Assembly (NCBI RefSeq): GCF_030867145.1
Contig: NC_134431.1
Coordinates: 10,307,089-10,371,088, forward strand
Reading direction: 5' to 3'
From: Opisthocomus hoazin
Lineage: Eukaryota > Chordata > Aves > Opisthocomiformes > Opisthocomidae
DNA: 64,000 bases
Part shown: positions 34,218-46,462 of the stretch, in pieces
Layout of the letters: each line of letters starts with the position of its first letter
How positions within the stretch are numbered: position 1 is the stretch's first letter
Notes under the pieces: generated by a model
Databases searched by the model: none
Told to the model about the DNA's origin: nothing
What the model saw: the letters and a program-made list of their open reading frames with translations, nothing else
Position numbers and translations under genes: made by a program

Positions 34218-37200
34218 CTGGGGAATAGAGAGAACAAAAAAAGAGAAAAGTTTACACTTGAGCTGCAGGTCTTTGTTGTTTCCAGCCACCTCCCCATGCC
34301 ACCGTGAGCAGAGTCCAAAGCCACCCATGGCTGAGGATGTCCCCAACGGCATGGAGGTGTCCCCATGCGGCGTGAGCTCTGCACTTGCAGCCCAGGTGGG
34401 TGCTCATCCCCATCCCGGGGCAGGCAGCTGCAGAAGCCCTGGCTGCCTTAGACTACGCCATATCAAAGAAACCTTCATGTTTTCTGGCCAAAGGAAGCTT
34501 TATGCATCACAAACAGCTCAAACCAAAGGAGCACATCATGCTTTGAAAGAAAAACTGCTCAGCACCTTGTCCCTGAAGGACCACGGCACAGCGAGAGGAG
34601 ACGTGGTCCTCCAGCAGGTCCCTTCCTACCCGGCTCAGAGAAGGAAGACCCCATGCAGGTCTCAATGGCAGCAAGGACTGTCAGCACAGCCGGGAAATCC
34701 TGCCTCACATCCTCCTCAAAGGATCAACAAAAGCTATCACGTTACACACAGCCTTTCCTACAGTTTGCATCGTGCAAGAGTAGAGGAGCCTCCATGCCCC
34801 AGCAGTCACGGCAGTGCCCAGCATGGCACATTTCTCCAGCCCCCCTCCTTCCCCTGCATCCTTTTACCTCCTGGGCAAAATCCCTCCAGCCTGTTACACC
34901 TGTAGATGTTTTAAGAAGGTTTTTATATAACCATGAACTTCTGCTTTCTACAGGAAAGTCACCAGCTTTGCATAAGTCATCTTCAGCCAAGCATTACCTT
35001 TCTTTTAGGCAGTAGAAAAAGTTCCCTGCCTGTAGTAAGGCATCAGCTGCTAAAGGAGGATGCTGCCTCTCCACTTTCTCCGACCGCCAGACAGTTAGTG
35101 GTGGGTTGGCCTTTTGGTCCCACAGCACCCAGGGCACCAGCATCAACCTTGCAGCCCACAGAGTTCCTGGAAAGCGGCCATTTACGGCTGAACCACCCGG
35201 TCCCATCCACAGGCAGCCCCTGGACCAATCAGGACAGGAAGGTCTCATCCTTTCCAATGATATGACCACGCACGGGCATTCCTGCAGCAGCTAGCTGCAG
35301 AAGCATGCCATGGGGCTGACATGCACCGTGCTGATCCAAAGCAAGAGCAGCCCTGATTTCTCACGAGCACAGTATAAACCAGCTGGTGTTGAGGCACGCA
35401 GGGACAAAAGAATGGCTAGTGTCCCACCCGCCACTCCCCGAGAGCTGCCCAAGCAGCTTCACAAAACCTTGGGGCACAAAGGTTACATGCGTTCCATCAG
35501 CAAACAGTTATTTACTGTAGGTACCCAGATTTTAAGTTATTTTACTGAACCCAGTGTGAAATTCAGATATTTTCTTTTTTTTAAACCAGCAGCTACAACC
35601 TTTCAAATTAAGCATACATTTAGTTTCAAGAACATATTGACAGCAAAAAGGTTTCACACATTTTATCCAGAGAGCAATTTAATAAATCCAGAATTACAGT
35701 GAAGTGAATGAATCAGCTAAGATTAAGAGTTAAGAATCTAAGCCATATTTAAGAATAGGAACATTTAAGTAATTACATAAGCACAGTATATTCTCCATAG
35801 CAGAAAGGCTACACCTAATAACCACATTAATGATACATCAAGAAAAAATAATCTAGCAACAATTTAATCTTTCAAAGCAAAGCAGGGAGGGTTGCCTTTA
35901 CCTACAAGGTCAAAGTCTCCTATTTAAATCAACTGGGACAAGTCATTGCTGGCCTCATGTTTCAGCTTGCTTTACTGTGCTAGCACCTACCATCATGCCA
36001 TTAATACTGTTTACCCGCTCAAATAAGTAGTACCCAAACTATCTCAGACCCAAGGTGGACTTGTAAACAGAACCTAAGGGCTTTTCAAGTATGAGAGACA
36101 TTATTTTGGATGCTTGATACTGCTCTAAATTTTAATAACCAGATTCCCATTAAACTCCTACCACCAGAGTGCCCTCTCAATACTTCGCCCAGCTGACAAT
36201 GCACGGTGAAGCTCAACTCCCCTTTTTCCACAAAGGGTTGCCTTTTCTGCTCGAGGAAGCACAGAAGGGGCCCCTCTCGATCCACCAAACAGGAAACCTA
36301 TTATTGCATCTATTAGCAAATGCTGGAAAAAGTTCTAAATTACTTTGTTATTTTAATACAAGAGGAAAAAAGCTAAGGGCAAAGAATAAATGCAGATGGA
36401 TGGGGACAAGCACACTGTGCTTGCAGCAGCCCATGCTGTGCTTGGTCACCTTGCCTTTCAGGGTGGGATATCGCATTTTTAAGGAATCTGCCTAGAAATG
36501 AAAGCCTCAGCTCCCAGGAGGACGCACACACAAGGCAGCACTGCACATAGAACTGCTCGGCCCTCAGCCCCTTGCTGGGGCACGCGTGACGTGCAAGAGA
36601 GGCTGCAGCTGAGAAAGCATCGGCAGCCTCCTACTTCCCAGTGCTCCCATGCAGCTGGAACAGGGACAACCAGAGAGTGGCCGCAGGGTCTTCTGCTGCC
36701 CATGCTGGCTTGTGGCCTGTGCCAGCTCACCCCCAGCAGCAGCATCCCTGCCCCTGCTACAAACACCTCTCCCAGGAAGAGGGCAAGGGATGCAGGGATG
36801 TGCAGGGATGTGACCGCTGCTGCTGCCTGCAGGGTAGGACAGCCTGGGAGCTGCTCCCAGAACCTCTGAGTCATGACTGGGACAGCCAAGGCCTTTGCTG
36901 GGTTCCTCCCTGCAGCCACACCAGGCAGGTGTGCTCTCCCAGCCACCACTCTGCCCGCAGCAGCGTGCGCAGGATGCTCTAACCAGGCAGTGCCCCCTGC
37001 CCACAGCCCACCGAGGCACCTGAAAAGTGAGTCAGGGAGGGAAGATACTGATCCTGATGTTAATATACTCCTTGTGGCCACAGTGCCACGTGCCTTCCAG
37101 ATGTCCCCGCCACCCGTCATGCTCCTGTTTTGACCTGGCTGCCAGGGAAGGTCGCCCAAGGACGGTGCACAGTGCTTGTGTACGTTAAAACCGTCCTGGC

Positions 37201-38559
37201 GGCCGGAGCTCTCAGCACAGGAGGGGTCTCAGCCCATGGCTGCTGAGCTGGGATGGATATGAGGGCCGAGCAAAGCCAGTCGTTTCAGTAGCAGCAGTAC
37301 CGGTACCACCAATGCTAACGTGGTAACCACATCCCTGTCTGCTGCAGAGAGCAGGAGCACACAGTCGATTTTGGGAAGGCCAGAACAGCAAGCGGCAGCA
37401 GTGGAGCGTCTACTGTCCCTCCCCTCGGGGGATCAGCCACTTCCTTACCCTGGTCTGCTTTACTTGATGTTTCCAGCCTTAAAAATAGCCTGGGCTGGCC
37501 GTCCTGGGTGGCTCCGGCGGGGACAGGAGGTGACCCGGGGTGCCAATCTCTTGCATAAGTTGATAACTCCCCTCCTGTGCCCATCCCCAGTCAGAACCCA
37601 GCTGAACTGGTGGCTACACCACCCACTCCTCAGTAGGCTGGGCAGCAAGGACACGGCTCATATTTTTTATTACAGAAATCACCTTGCCTTGTAAAACTAC
37701 CAGCCCCTGCTGACGAACCCTTGCAGTGGAGGAGCTGAGCTAAGCTCCCCGGTATCACTGCAGCCTGATGCCAGCCGAGGCACTGGTGACAGGTCAGCAA
37801 GGAAGGTGCGTGCTCGGTGTCACACTGGCCCAAAGGCAATGCCTCACCGTGGCTGACAGACAGCCATGTGCACTCCTGCTTCGCTGGACTGTATTCACAC
37901 CGAAACTTGCAACCCTGTTATCAGCTCCGTATTAGAGATGACGAACAGCCTGGGAGTGGGAGCCTGGGACTCCGCTCCCCGCATTCTGCCCAAAGTTCCA
38001 TATATTATTGGTGGCAGACGTCCAGCCAAGTTATCTCAGTTCAGCCTTGCATGGGAAGAGTGAAGCTTATGAGCAAAGGCTCCTTCAGGTGCACGGAGCC
38101 AGGGCTCTGTGCACACGTGCACCTGGGAAGTTCTTTTTCAGATATGAAACCTGATCTTTGCACTGAATTTGAAAGTGCTTATCCTCAGACTGGTTGAGGC
38201 TAGCAAGTTGAATCCCTGGAAAGCAAAAAGGTTTTCAGCTCAACATCCCATCATTTGAGACCTTTCAAGATTTTCACCCAGTTAGAAATATTTGAATTTT
38301 ACATATATGTACAGAAATTATTTTTATATATATAATGTGTATATATATACCGTAATTCTATATATAATATGTGTTTTTATGTTATATATAATATGCATTT
38401 ATATGTATTGAAAAAAGAAAAGCAAATTAATCAATGTTCCCACCCTGCATTTACCAGCATAAATTAATGCCTTCAAGCGAGACTGGTTTGGGCTCAGACC
38501 AACTCCACTTCCAGCGGAAGTGGAACCTTTGATCAAAACGACAGCTATTGAAGGAATAC
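34218..38559 (-). other. B4GALT5 intron 2
   Basis: The 4.3-kb GT-AG intron contains an AT-rich repeat at 38,300-38,410, about 150 bases from the exon 2 donor. A 351-codon open frame on the opposite strand (33,850-34,905) covers exon 3 and intron sequence with no homology and is taken as chance. Confidence 0.9.
38300..38410. repeat. AT-rich microsatellite-like repeat (TATATA)
   Basis: The block alternates TATA units with short interruptions such as TATAATATGTG. It lies in intron 2, close to the exon 2 donor. Confidence 0.9.
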
Positions 38560-38694
38560 CTGAGTCATTCACGCTGCTGTTCCTCTTGGCATAGGCACTG
38601 CGGACCACCTGCTCATACACCTGAGCTCCTATTGTTCGCATGTTTTCACGAATCATGATGCCTTGGGCTTGCATCATGAAGAGGTAGGTGTTCA
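38560..38694 (-). CDS. B4GALT5: B4GALT5 coding exon 2, start of the luminal stem
   Basis: The exon has 135 bases and encodes residues 39 (split) to 84 (split): (V)NTYLFMMQAQGIMIRENM, then RTIGAQVYEQVVRSAYAKRN and SSVNDS. In the human protein this follows directly on the membrane anchor and the VYVAPG motif of exon 1. The block VYEQV-RSAYAKRNSSVNDS is present in B4GALT5 and absent from B4GALT6, so it fixes the identity. The acceptor is cttgcag|TGAAC in phase 1 and the donor TCAG|GTATTC. B4GALT5 transfers galactose to glucosylceramide to make lactosylceramide in the Golgi (known for mammals). Neighbouring PTGIS sequence downstream agrees with the human chromosome 20 order. Confidence 0.97.
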
Positions 38695-40332
38695 CTGCAA
38701 GGAGAAGAAAAGAAAAAAAGGAATATTTCCATGAGCATCAGCTTTTGTACGAAAGAGAAATCAGAGTTTTTTGGGAACCATTCCCAGCCTTCTGCCTGGT
38801 TTCAGCTCCCTCCTGTCCTGTCAGGAGGATCCCCGGGTCACACATGCCTCGGTTGCCCAACGGGAGCTGGGAAGAGCACAGAGTTGGGAAGCAGAGGCAT
38901 AAGGCATCTTTGGAAACCCAGCTGGTTAGTAAGGGGAACGTACCCAGCTAGACCTGACAGTGCAGACTGTAACACAGCATTGCAGCTTAAACAACAGTAC
39001 CTTTTGCTGCCTAATTAGGAAATATCCTTTTATCATCAAACTAAGCTGCACACCTGGAGAAGGGCATTTGTTCTTAGACTGCAGCACCAAGGGCTGAGGC
39101 TTGCTTGGCAGAGGTGCCCCAAAGGGCACCACAAAAAACATCCCACTGCCAGTCTCGGAGCACGTCAGCAATCCATACGTCCCAGAGCAGGCAGCATTTT
39201 GCAGCGCAAGCCCCCCGGGTCCCTGGGGCCAGCCTGACTCCTTCCTCTCCTCCTTTCCTGCTGACCCCGTGCCCTGGCACTGCGTAGGCTGAGCCTGCTT
39301 AGGTTTCAGCTTAAGCTGACACCCAGCGCTGGCAGGGACGGGCCCAAAGCAAACAGCAGCAAGCACAGCCCTGCATCACCAGCAGTGCCTGCAGGGACGG
39401 CAGGGCAGCCACCCACGGGGATGGCGGGACGGCCACCGCACACGCCACAGCACCCATCGCCAGCATCGCAGTGCCAGCCACGGCCCCCCTGCAGTGACGT
39501 TTCAGGCTTATGAACGAAGCAAAAAAAACCTCTTGATTTGATAATATGGGGAGGAAGGGAGATCTAGAAGGCCAATTCTGCACTGGTGATTAAAAAAAAC
39601 AAGTCAAAAGACACTCCAGGAGGGATGAAAAGGGCACCAGGCCAAGGAAACAACAGAGACCCCACACAGGGGAGGGCAGTAACCGATAAAATGTCACCAG
39701 GAAACATCCGTAACAGACAGGTCGTTTCTACAGCAGGCGTATCACACGCTGTAATAGCCTGAAACCAGCGGCTGCCAGTGCCAGGACAATATAGTCATTG
39801 CTGGAGTCACCGGGAGTGCAGATTAGATCGGGCACCCCAAGGGTGGCACCGCTGTCGGGGAGCAAGGGTCCCCCCAAACACCGCCCACCGGCACAGACGC
39901 TGATGCCCTGCCCCAGTCTCCCTGCCCTCCCTTCTTCTTTTAACCCACAGGTTGAGTCAGCCTCCAGAAAGGCCGCCCAGATGCATTTCCCAATCCCAAT
40001 CGTATTTTGTTTTCACACAGCTAAGTAAATATTTCAAAGGGCGACGGAGTCCCACGGATGCCCAGAGCCCCCCTGCCGTGCCCAGGCACTGCCCATGCCC
40101 AGCCGGTCCCCCAGCCATGGGCAATCACCAGGTTTTCAGCAAGAAGGGGGTCGGCTGCATTAAGTGCTTGGCAACTAAACGGCTTGAAATGCATTTTTAA
40201 ATGCTTGTTTCCAGCCTCTCCCTTCCCATACACGCACCCTTTGCGGTGCGGCCAATGCCGCCACCTTACGCCAGTGGTTACACCAGCAACAAGCAGGAGC
40301 AGCCTCAGCCAAAGCTGCACGCCAGCCCTCTT

Positions 40333-41240
40333 CACAGAATCACAGAATGGTCGGGGTTGGAAGGGACCTCTGGGGATCATCCAGTCCAACCCCCCTGCCG
40401 AAGCAGGGTCATCCAGAGCAGGCAGCACAGGACCTTGTCCAGGCGGGTCTTGAATATCTCCAGAGGAGGAGACTCCACAACCTCCCTGGGCAGCCTGTTC
40501 CAGTGCTCCGTCACCCTCAGAATGAAGAGGTTCTCCCTCATGTTCAGCTGAAACTTCCTGTGCTTCAGTTTGTGCCCACTGCCCCTTGTCCTGTCACTGG
40601 GCACCACTGAAAAGAGCTTGGCCCCATCTTCCTGACACCCACCCTGCAGATATTTATAAGCACCTAATGGTCCCCTCGCAGCCTTCTCTTCTTCAGGCTG
40701 AACAAGCCCAGCTCCCTCAGCCTTTCCTCATAGGAGAGATGTTCCAGTCCCCTCATCATCTTCGTAGCCCTCCGCTGGACTCTCTCCAGTAGCTCTTCAT
40801 CTTTCTTGAACTGGGGAGCCCAGAACTGGACAGAGTACTCCAGATGGGGCCTCACTAGGGCAGTGTAGAGGGGAAGGAGAACCTCCCTCGACCTGCTGGC
40901 CACACTCTTCTTGATGCACCCCAGGATCCCATTGGCTTTCTTGGCAGCCAGGGCACACTGCTGGCTCATGGTTAACCTGTCGTCCACCAGGACACTCAGG
41001 TCCCTCTCCGCAGAGCTGCTCTCCAGCAGGTCCGCCCCAAGCCTGTACTGGTGCATGGGGTTGTTCCTCCCCAGGTGCAGGACCCTGCATTTGCCTTTGT
41101 TGAACCTCATCAGGTTCCTCTCTGCCCAACGTTCCAGCCAGTCCAGGTCACGCTGAATGGCAGCACAGCCTTCTGGTGTGTCTCTTAGCTCACTCACCTC
41201 TCCTGGGGCCAGCTCTGCAACCCAGAGCAACCACTGCATC
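40333..41240 (-). mobile_element. CR1 retrotransposon copy with an open C-terminal ORF2 segment
   Basis: On the minus strand the copy runs from about 41,240 to its 3' end at 40,333, where the octamer-like tail (cacagaatcacagaatgg on the plus strand) is complete. From 41,239 to 40,664 an uninterrupted 191-codon frame encodes the C-terminal part of the CR1 ORF2 polyprotein. It includes the blocks [53 protein letters not shown] and [15 protein letters not shown]. The endonuclease and the reverse-transcriptase core are missing through 5' truncation, so the copy cannot move on its own. The open frame and intact 3' end suggest a younger copy than the others. Confidence 0.95.
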
Positions 41241-42417
41241 GGTTAGTAACACCTACAGAATAAACACATGCTCCGGTGCAGTGTCTTGGCGAGACACTCC
41301 CGCTGCAATGACAGTGAGAGACAGCGAGGGCTGCTCCTGCTCGGCAGGACGGGGAATTCGCTCTGGCAGATCCCCAGGATAAGGCTCAAGGAGAAGCTGG
41401 CATTTCGATGTGGCACCACAGGCCAGAAGCAAATGGAGCTGAAATTCCCCATGCAAAGCCTGGCACCCAGCCCTAAAACCTCTGTACGCTTGCACTCGGA
41501 CTCCACTCCTGCTCGGAGCTCAGCGTGGAACCGCACCACCTCCCAGCACCAGTGCTTCGGCCCCAGCATCCCTCCCCGCAGCCAGCCAGGACTTACGGAA
41601 ATGGGAGCTCCTGGGAGGGGGGAGAAAGGTTTGTGGAAATGGGCTGCTTAGGGGTTAGTGGTAAATAAGCAAGCGATGCAGTCCAGCCGGCACGGCCTTG
41701 GGGTCGAGAGCAGGACGCGCAGGGCAGCTCCGGCCCAACCTACCTGTGCAGGTCTCCCAGATGACCATGACAAGACATCTTCTCCTTGAGCTCATCAGCC
41801 CACGTCACAGCTCTGCCTCCATTGCAAAGGTGACATATTATGCTTGGGGCATACGGCTCTGAAGGACACATTTATAACATCCTGCCCCGATGACAGCCCC
41901 CACCCCAAGCTGCAGCCAGCAGCACTGCGAGGCTTTGCCCGGAGGCAGCACACACCACCACATCCAGCGATGGAACAGCATTCTCCGAAGCCGAGCATCA
42001 ACTCGTCAGGGAGAGCAGCACCGCACAGGCTCACCTTGGCTGTCAGCGAACAGCGAGGGGCAGAGACTGTCCAGCTCCCCCTCTAAAAACCCAAAAGGCT
42101 AACCAAGAGCGGGGGCACAGCTCCCCGTCCCTCTGCACAGAGCAAAGGGTAGCTGAAGCCACTCGAGCCAAAGTGTTTCTCAGGACCAGGCTGTTGGTAA
42201 GGGAAGGGGGGCACCAAGCTTGCACCTTCCAGCTTGCCTGGAGTTTGAGTCAGCAGCAAGGCGTAACTCACCGATGCTGAACAAGTAATTGAGATTTCTA
42301 CTTTGTTATGCCTTCTGCTCGCTGGATAAAGCGTAGCTAGGTTTGGTGAAGCATGAAAGAACAGCAGAAACACAAATCGGCATCCAATCCCTGCTTAATG
42401 CAAGGAAGAGGGAGGTT

Positions 42418-42545
42418 TGTCGGGCGCAGTGAAAGCGCCGTTTGTTCCCTGCTCGCTTGTTGGGCGGACGGAGCCGGGCCTCGCCGCTGCCACATGACAC
42501 GGCTCGCTGGGTCGGACGCGCACGGGGCTGCAGCGGGAACCCTGA
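42418..42545. promoter_or_regulatory. CpG-rich patch in intron 1
   Basis: About 130 bases carry dense CpG (for example cgggcgcagtgaaagcgcc and gggtcggacgcgcacgg) within sequence otherwise poor in CpG. It may be an intronic enhancer or a minor promoter. No splice donor and start codon of convincing quality were paired with it. Confidence 0.3.
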
Positions 42546-43186
42546 GCAGACTGTCACAGCAGCCACCACCCCAGGGGAGCGCGAACACAAACAACACCAG
42601 CTTTGTTTAAAGCAGCAGTTGCCTTTCCACGTATTAGCCCCTTTACTCAGATGATTAAGGGGATACCTGGCCATGGACAAGCTGTGCCATCAACACGGCA
42701 TCCACCCGACCCCAAGAACCCCCACACTCACACCCACCCCAGCCCAGGGAGGAGAGCCTCTTCTCCTGCCCCCGGAACGACCCACCACTGTGAGATAAGC
42801 TTCACAAACCCCACGCTTACCCAGAACATGCAATTCATTCGGGTCAGAAAATCGGATTTAAAACACATTATTTAAAACATTTCACTCCCCCTACCCACAC
42901 GGTGCCTAAATTAGCTCCACGGAACTCCTGCAGCCAGGGCTGGGTCTGGACCAACATTTGGGAAATCACTGTACCGAACTCAAACCTCACTCTTCAGTTT
43001 ACTTCACTTCTGATGAGCAAACGGGTTATGTTTTGAATTTATAAAGCCTGAGCTGGCTGACCACAGAGAACCCAGGGCTCCTGTACTGGAGAAGCAGCAC
43101 TTCCCAGTGCCATCGTGCTGGAGCCACAGCCAGCAGGGGAAGGAGATTCCGAGCATCCCCACCACCTGCCCCTGCCAGGGAGGAAC

Positions 43187-43230
43187 ACGAACACACACAC
43201 ACATGCACACACACGCACACACACGCTCAC
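43187..43230. repeat. (CA)n microsatellite, interrupted
   Basis: The plus strand reads ACACAC units with ATG and ACG interruptions over about 44 bases. Confidence 0.92.
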
Positions 43231-46200
43231 GGCACGCTCAGCCTGAACCAAGGTTCAGCCAGAAAGCAGCTCTCCGTGCCGTGAGATATTGCTAATCCAA
43301 TCACATAGGATGATCTAAGAAAATCACACTGGCATTCCGCCTTTACTCCATCTGAGCGCGGAGCACTTCAGACCACAGACACAGAGCAGTAACAGCCCGG
43401 CTACAGCCGCTGAGCAGCAGGACAAGGACGGGAGAGGGATTTTAGCTGCTGTCAGCAGGAGGGGAGATGCCTGTTTTCCTACAAATTTCCAACAGACCCT
43501 CACTACTGATGCAGAAAACAAGAAAAATTTACGAATCCATTTGCCCAAATGACTGCCTTAAGATTACTCTCATTAGTTCATCAAAGGACAAGGCAACCCC
43601 GCTGTGATTTAAACACGTGGAAGTCACAGTATCAGACCTACAGCTTGCCACTGGCTGGAGCAGAGGCACACGGGTGCACCCCCCCAGGATGCTGCACCCC
43701 AGCCTCCCAGCTCACGAGCAACAGGGAGGGAGGGCAAGCACTCACCCAAACCCATGGTGGATGCAAAAACTTCAAATGGGGAGGTCCAATTATATCAATG
43801 AGCACTGAAAGCTTCCTGTAATTATTTCTCTGTTGGTACTTTTGGAGCACTTCTAATCAAGAAACAGCTGACTCTCTCATGGAAAATTAATTCACCGTGA
43901 TGATATGTACTAGAAGAGGCAGCAGGGTAATCTGCAGCTCGGGAACCGATTCAGAAGAGGCCTGAGTGCGGTCCACGTCAGCTACTGACACAGGAAGGGG
44001 ACAGACCTGACCCGTCTTGCTCCTGACCCCAACACGCTTCCACCATCTGGGGAAAGGACCTTCCTCCAGCATCCCCTGGTGCAGGGGATTGCGCCGTACT
44101 CCAAGCCCCATGCCGGGAGAGACAGCCACCAGAGCTGGGGTCAGGAAGAGGGGCCAGGCAGCTCACAGCAGCCCTGCACGCCCGCAGCAGTATCAGCACC
44201 CAGCACGGCGGCCAGGCTTTCCTGAGGAAGGAGTGGGTCTTCCTCTGCTTTGAGATTTAGCGCTTTCTGTCACACTCAGCACTTTTCCTGGTTCATTAGT
44301 CCATCAGCGCCGCAGGATTGCAGAGGGGCTGTTTGCGAGTTTATCGTGGTCTCACTGCAAGGCACTGCCTTCTCCTGCCGACACCCAGGGCTCTGGAGCA
44401 GCCGGACCCCGTCCCACCAAGGGCAGCCACCGCCAGCCCCTGCCCTGCCCCGGGAGCGCACACCTCAACCAACACAGCCATAAATCAGTGTATGCCCAGG
44501 GAAACCACCATGGAACGAACGGCTCTGCCAGACGTTCGGAGCGGTACGGAGCACCCAGCAGAGCCTGCAGGACCCCTGCACACGGGAGATGCACCGGAGC
44601 CTCCGGGAGCAGCGACATCCTGCAGGAAGCAGCGATGGGTGCTCAGGTCCCTCCCAGCACCCTGCCAGGGCTGGGAGATCCTGCCCGCTGCAAACACCTC
44701 CGCAGGGCCCGGAGACGACGAATCCAGCAGAGTCCTGGCTACCTTCAGCCGTTTGTTAAGTTCTCCCAGCAGATCTCCAGCACCAATTCAGCTCCGCTAG
44801 CATTACCAATATACAGGGGTTTAATCCAACTAAGCCTCCAAGGAACAGACAGACAGTTACGATAGTCTTAACTCGTAAACAACCTAACCAGGAAATTTAG
44901 CGGCATCCTATTGCCAACACACCATGAGACCTCTGTCTATTAGCCTTCCAGTGGCACCGTATTCCCCAGATGTAGAGTGCTAGAACAATTAAATAAGAGG
45001 TTCCTATTAGTTTTAGAGAATTTAATATTAAAGCCATCGCTGTTACTTAGCCCTTCGCCTATAAATAGCACAGGAAGGAATAATTTGATACGTTAAGTGG
45101 TCTAAGAATTAACAGTGCTGCAGCAGCACTGAGCTGCTAATTACAAAGCACCCGTCCCCAAAACTGGCAAGTCTGCAGCCTGCACGTGCGCGAAGCAAGC
45201 GGGGAAGATGGGAGACTGCAGTGATGCTCAACCAAAACCTGAATATGGCTAATCTGCATCTGAACTGTCTTCGAGAAAAATGACCCTGGGCAGGCTTCAG
45301 TAAGGGGGAAGAAAATTCAGATTGTTCTAATAGTCCCTAAATTATTAACCTATGCATTTAAGATGGCAACTTTCAGTTGCAGTCCCACAGCTGGCTGAGC
45401 TAAGGCGTTTGCGCAACTCACTTTGAGGAACACTGCACTGATTTTAGGATACCCAGCAAGAGGAGCCACAACACGCACCGCATGCACGGGAAAACTCCGC
45501 AGGCCAGGGGAACTCACGGAGCATTTGCAGCACCAAAGCACCCACGGAGGGAGGCCTGCACCCCGCAGCAGCCAGTGCTGGTAGTGGGACCGAGCTCTGG
45601 GTCACCGGGGTGCAGCCAGACCCACCGGGACAGCGAGCAGCCCAGCGCTGGCACACATGGCACCCAGCTCCACGCAGGCAACGCTGCGGGTGGGGAAACC
45701 AGAGGATACGGTTTGCCGGAGCCCCAGGGCAGTTAATGCCAAGGATGGCTGTAAGATCACACAGGACTTTGCAAATCCCCAGAGCAGCCCAACTCCCGGG
45801 CTCTGCTGCAATTCCTCTTTGCGAGGAAGGGCATAGCGACATGTGCAGGCTGGAGCACAGAGAGTAACAAGCATTTGCCCAAGTTAAATATGACTCTTCC
45901 TAGCGAGATTCGGACTCTCCTACTTTAATTGTAGCTCAGGAGATGCAACTACACATGACTGCGTCTCCCGTTTATCTCCTATCCCTCCCTCCTCGCGGCG
46001 ATGGGCAGCTCCCCCCTTCCATGGCCAGCCAGCCCACCCCGCCATTTCGCCTCCCTTCGCCAGGGTCAGCGCAGCCGCTTCCAAGGAGGAAAAACAACAT
46101 CAGCTGCCAGCAGATTTCTCCGCACACAGAGCATAAAAGCACAGCACTCACTGGGCACTTGTGGGCACCGCACAGTTAAATGTGCAATAAAAGGCTCTTC

Positions 46201-46435
46201 AGCAGGCGGAGTGAAATGGTTGCTAACCTCTCCGGCTGGCAGCACTGGCAGGCAGGCTGCTGCTGGCTACCGACAGCAAACATTTACAGTTCAGCGTTTG
46301 TTCCTTGGGTTCATTAGGAGACAAAGTGGTGGAAATTTCCTGCATCCCGGACACCATCTCGAAGCAGCAGGAATTCTGACGCCTGAGCCGGATGCTCATA
46401 TAGGATCAGGCTGAGGAAACAGAGAGCTTTGGTCC

Positions 46436-46462
46436 AAAAAAAAAAAAAAAGAAAAAAAAAAG
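46436..46462. repeat. Poly(A) tract, plus strand
   Basis: A run of A is interrupted by one G. No retro-copy was recognised next to it. Confidence 0.9.

Noticed and set aside
33850..34905. 351-codon plus-strand frame across B4GALT5 exon 3 and its flanks
   Set aside because: It runs antisense to a proven exon and through introns, with no homology and no regular composition. It is a shadow.
26845..38694. Assignment of the main gene to B4GALT6 instead of B4GALT5
   Set aside because: The exon 2 block VYEQV-RSAYAKRNSSVNDS, the exon 3 DYPLDLNH segment and the C-terminus follow B4GALT5, and PTGIS sequence nearby fits the B4GALT5 locus.
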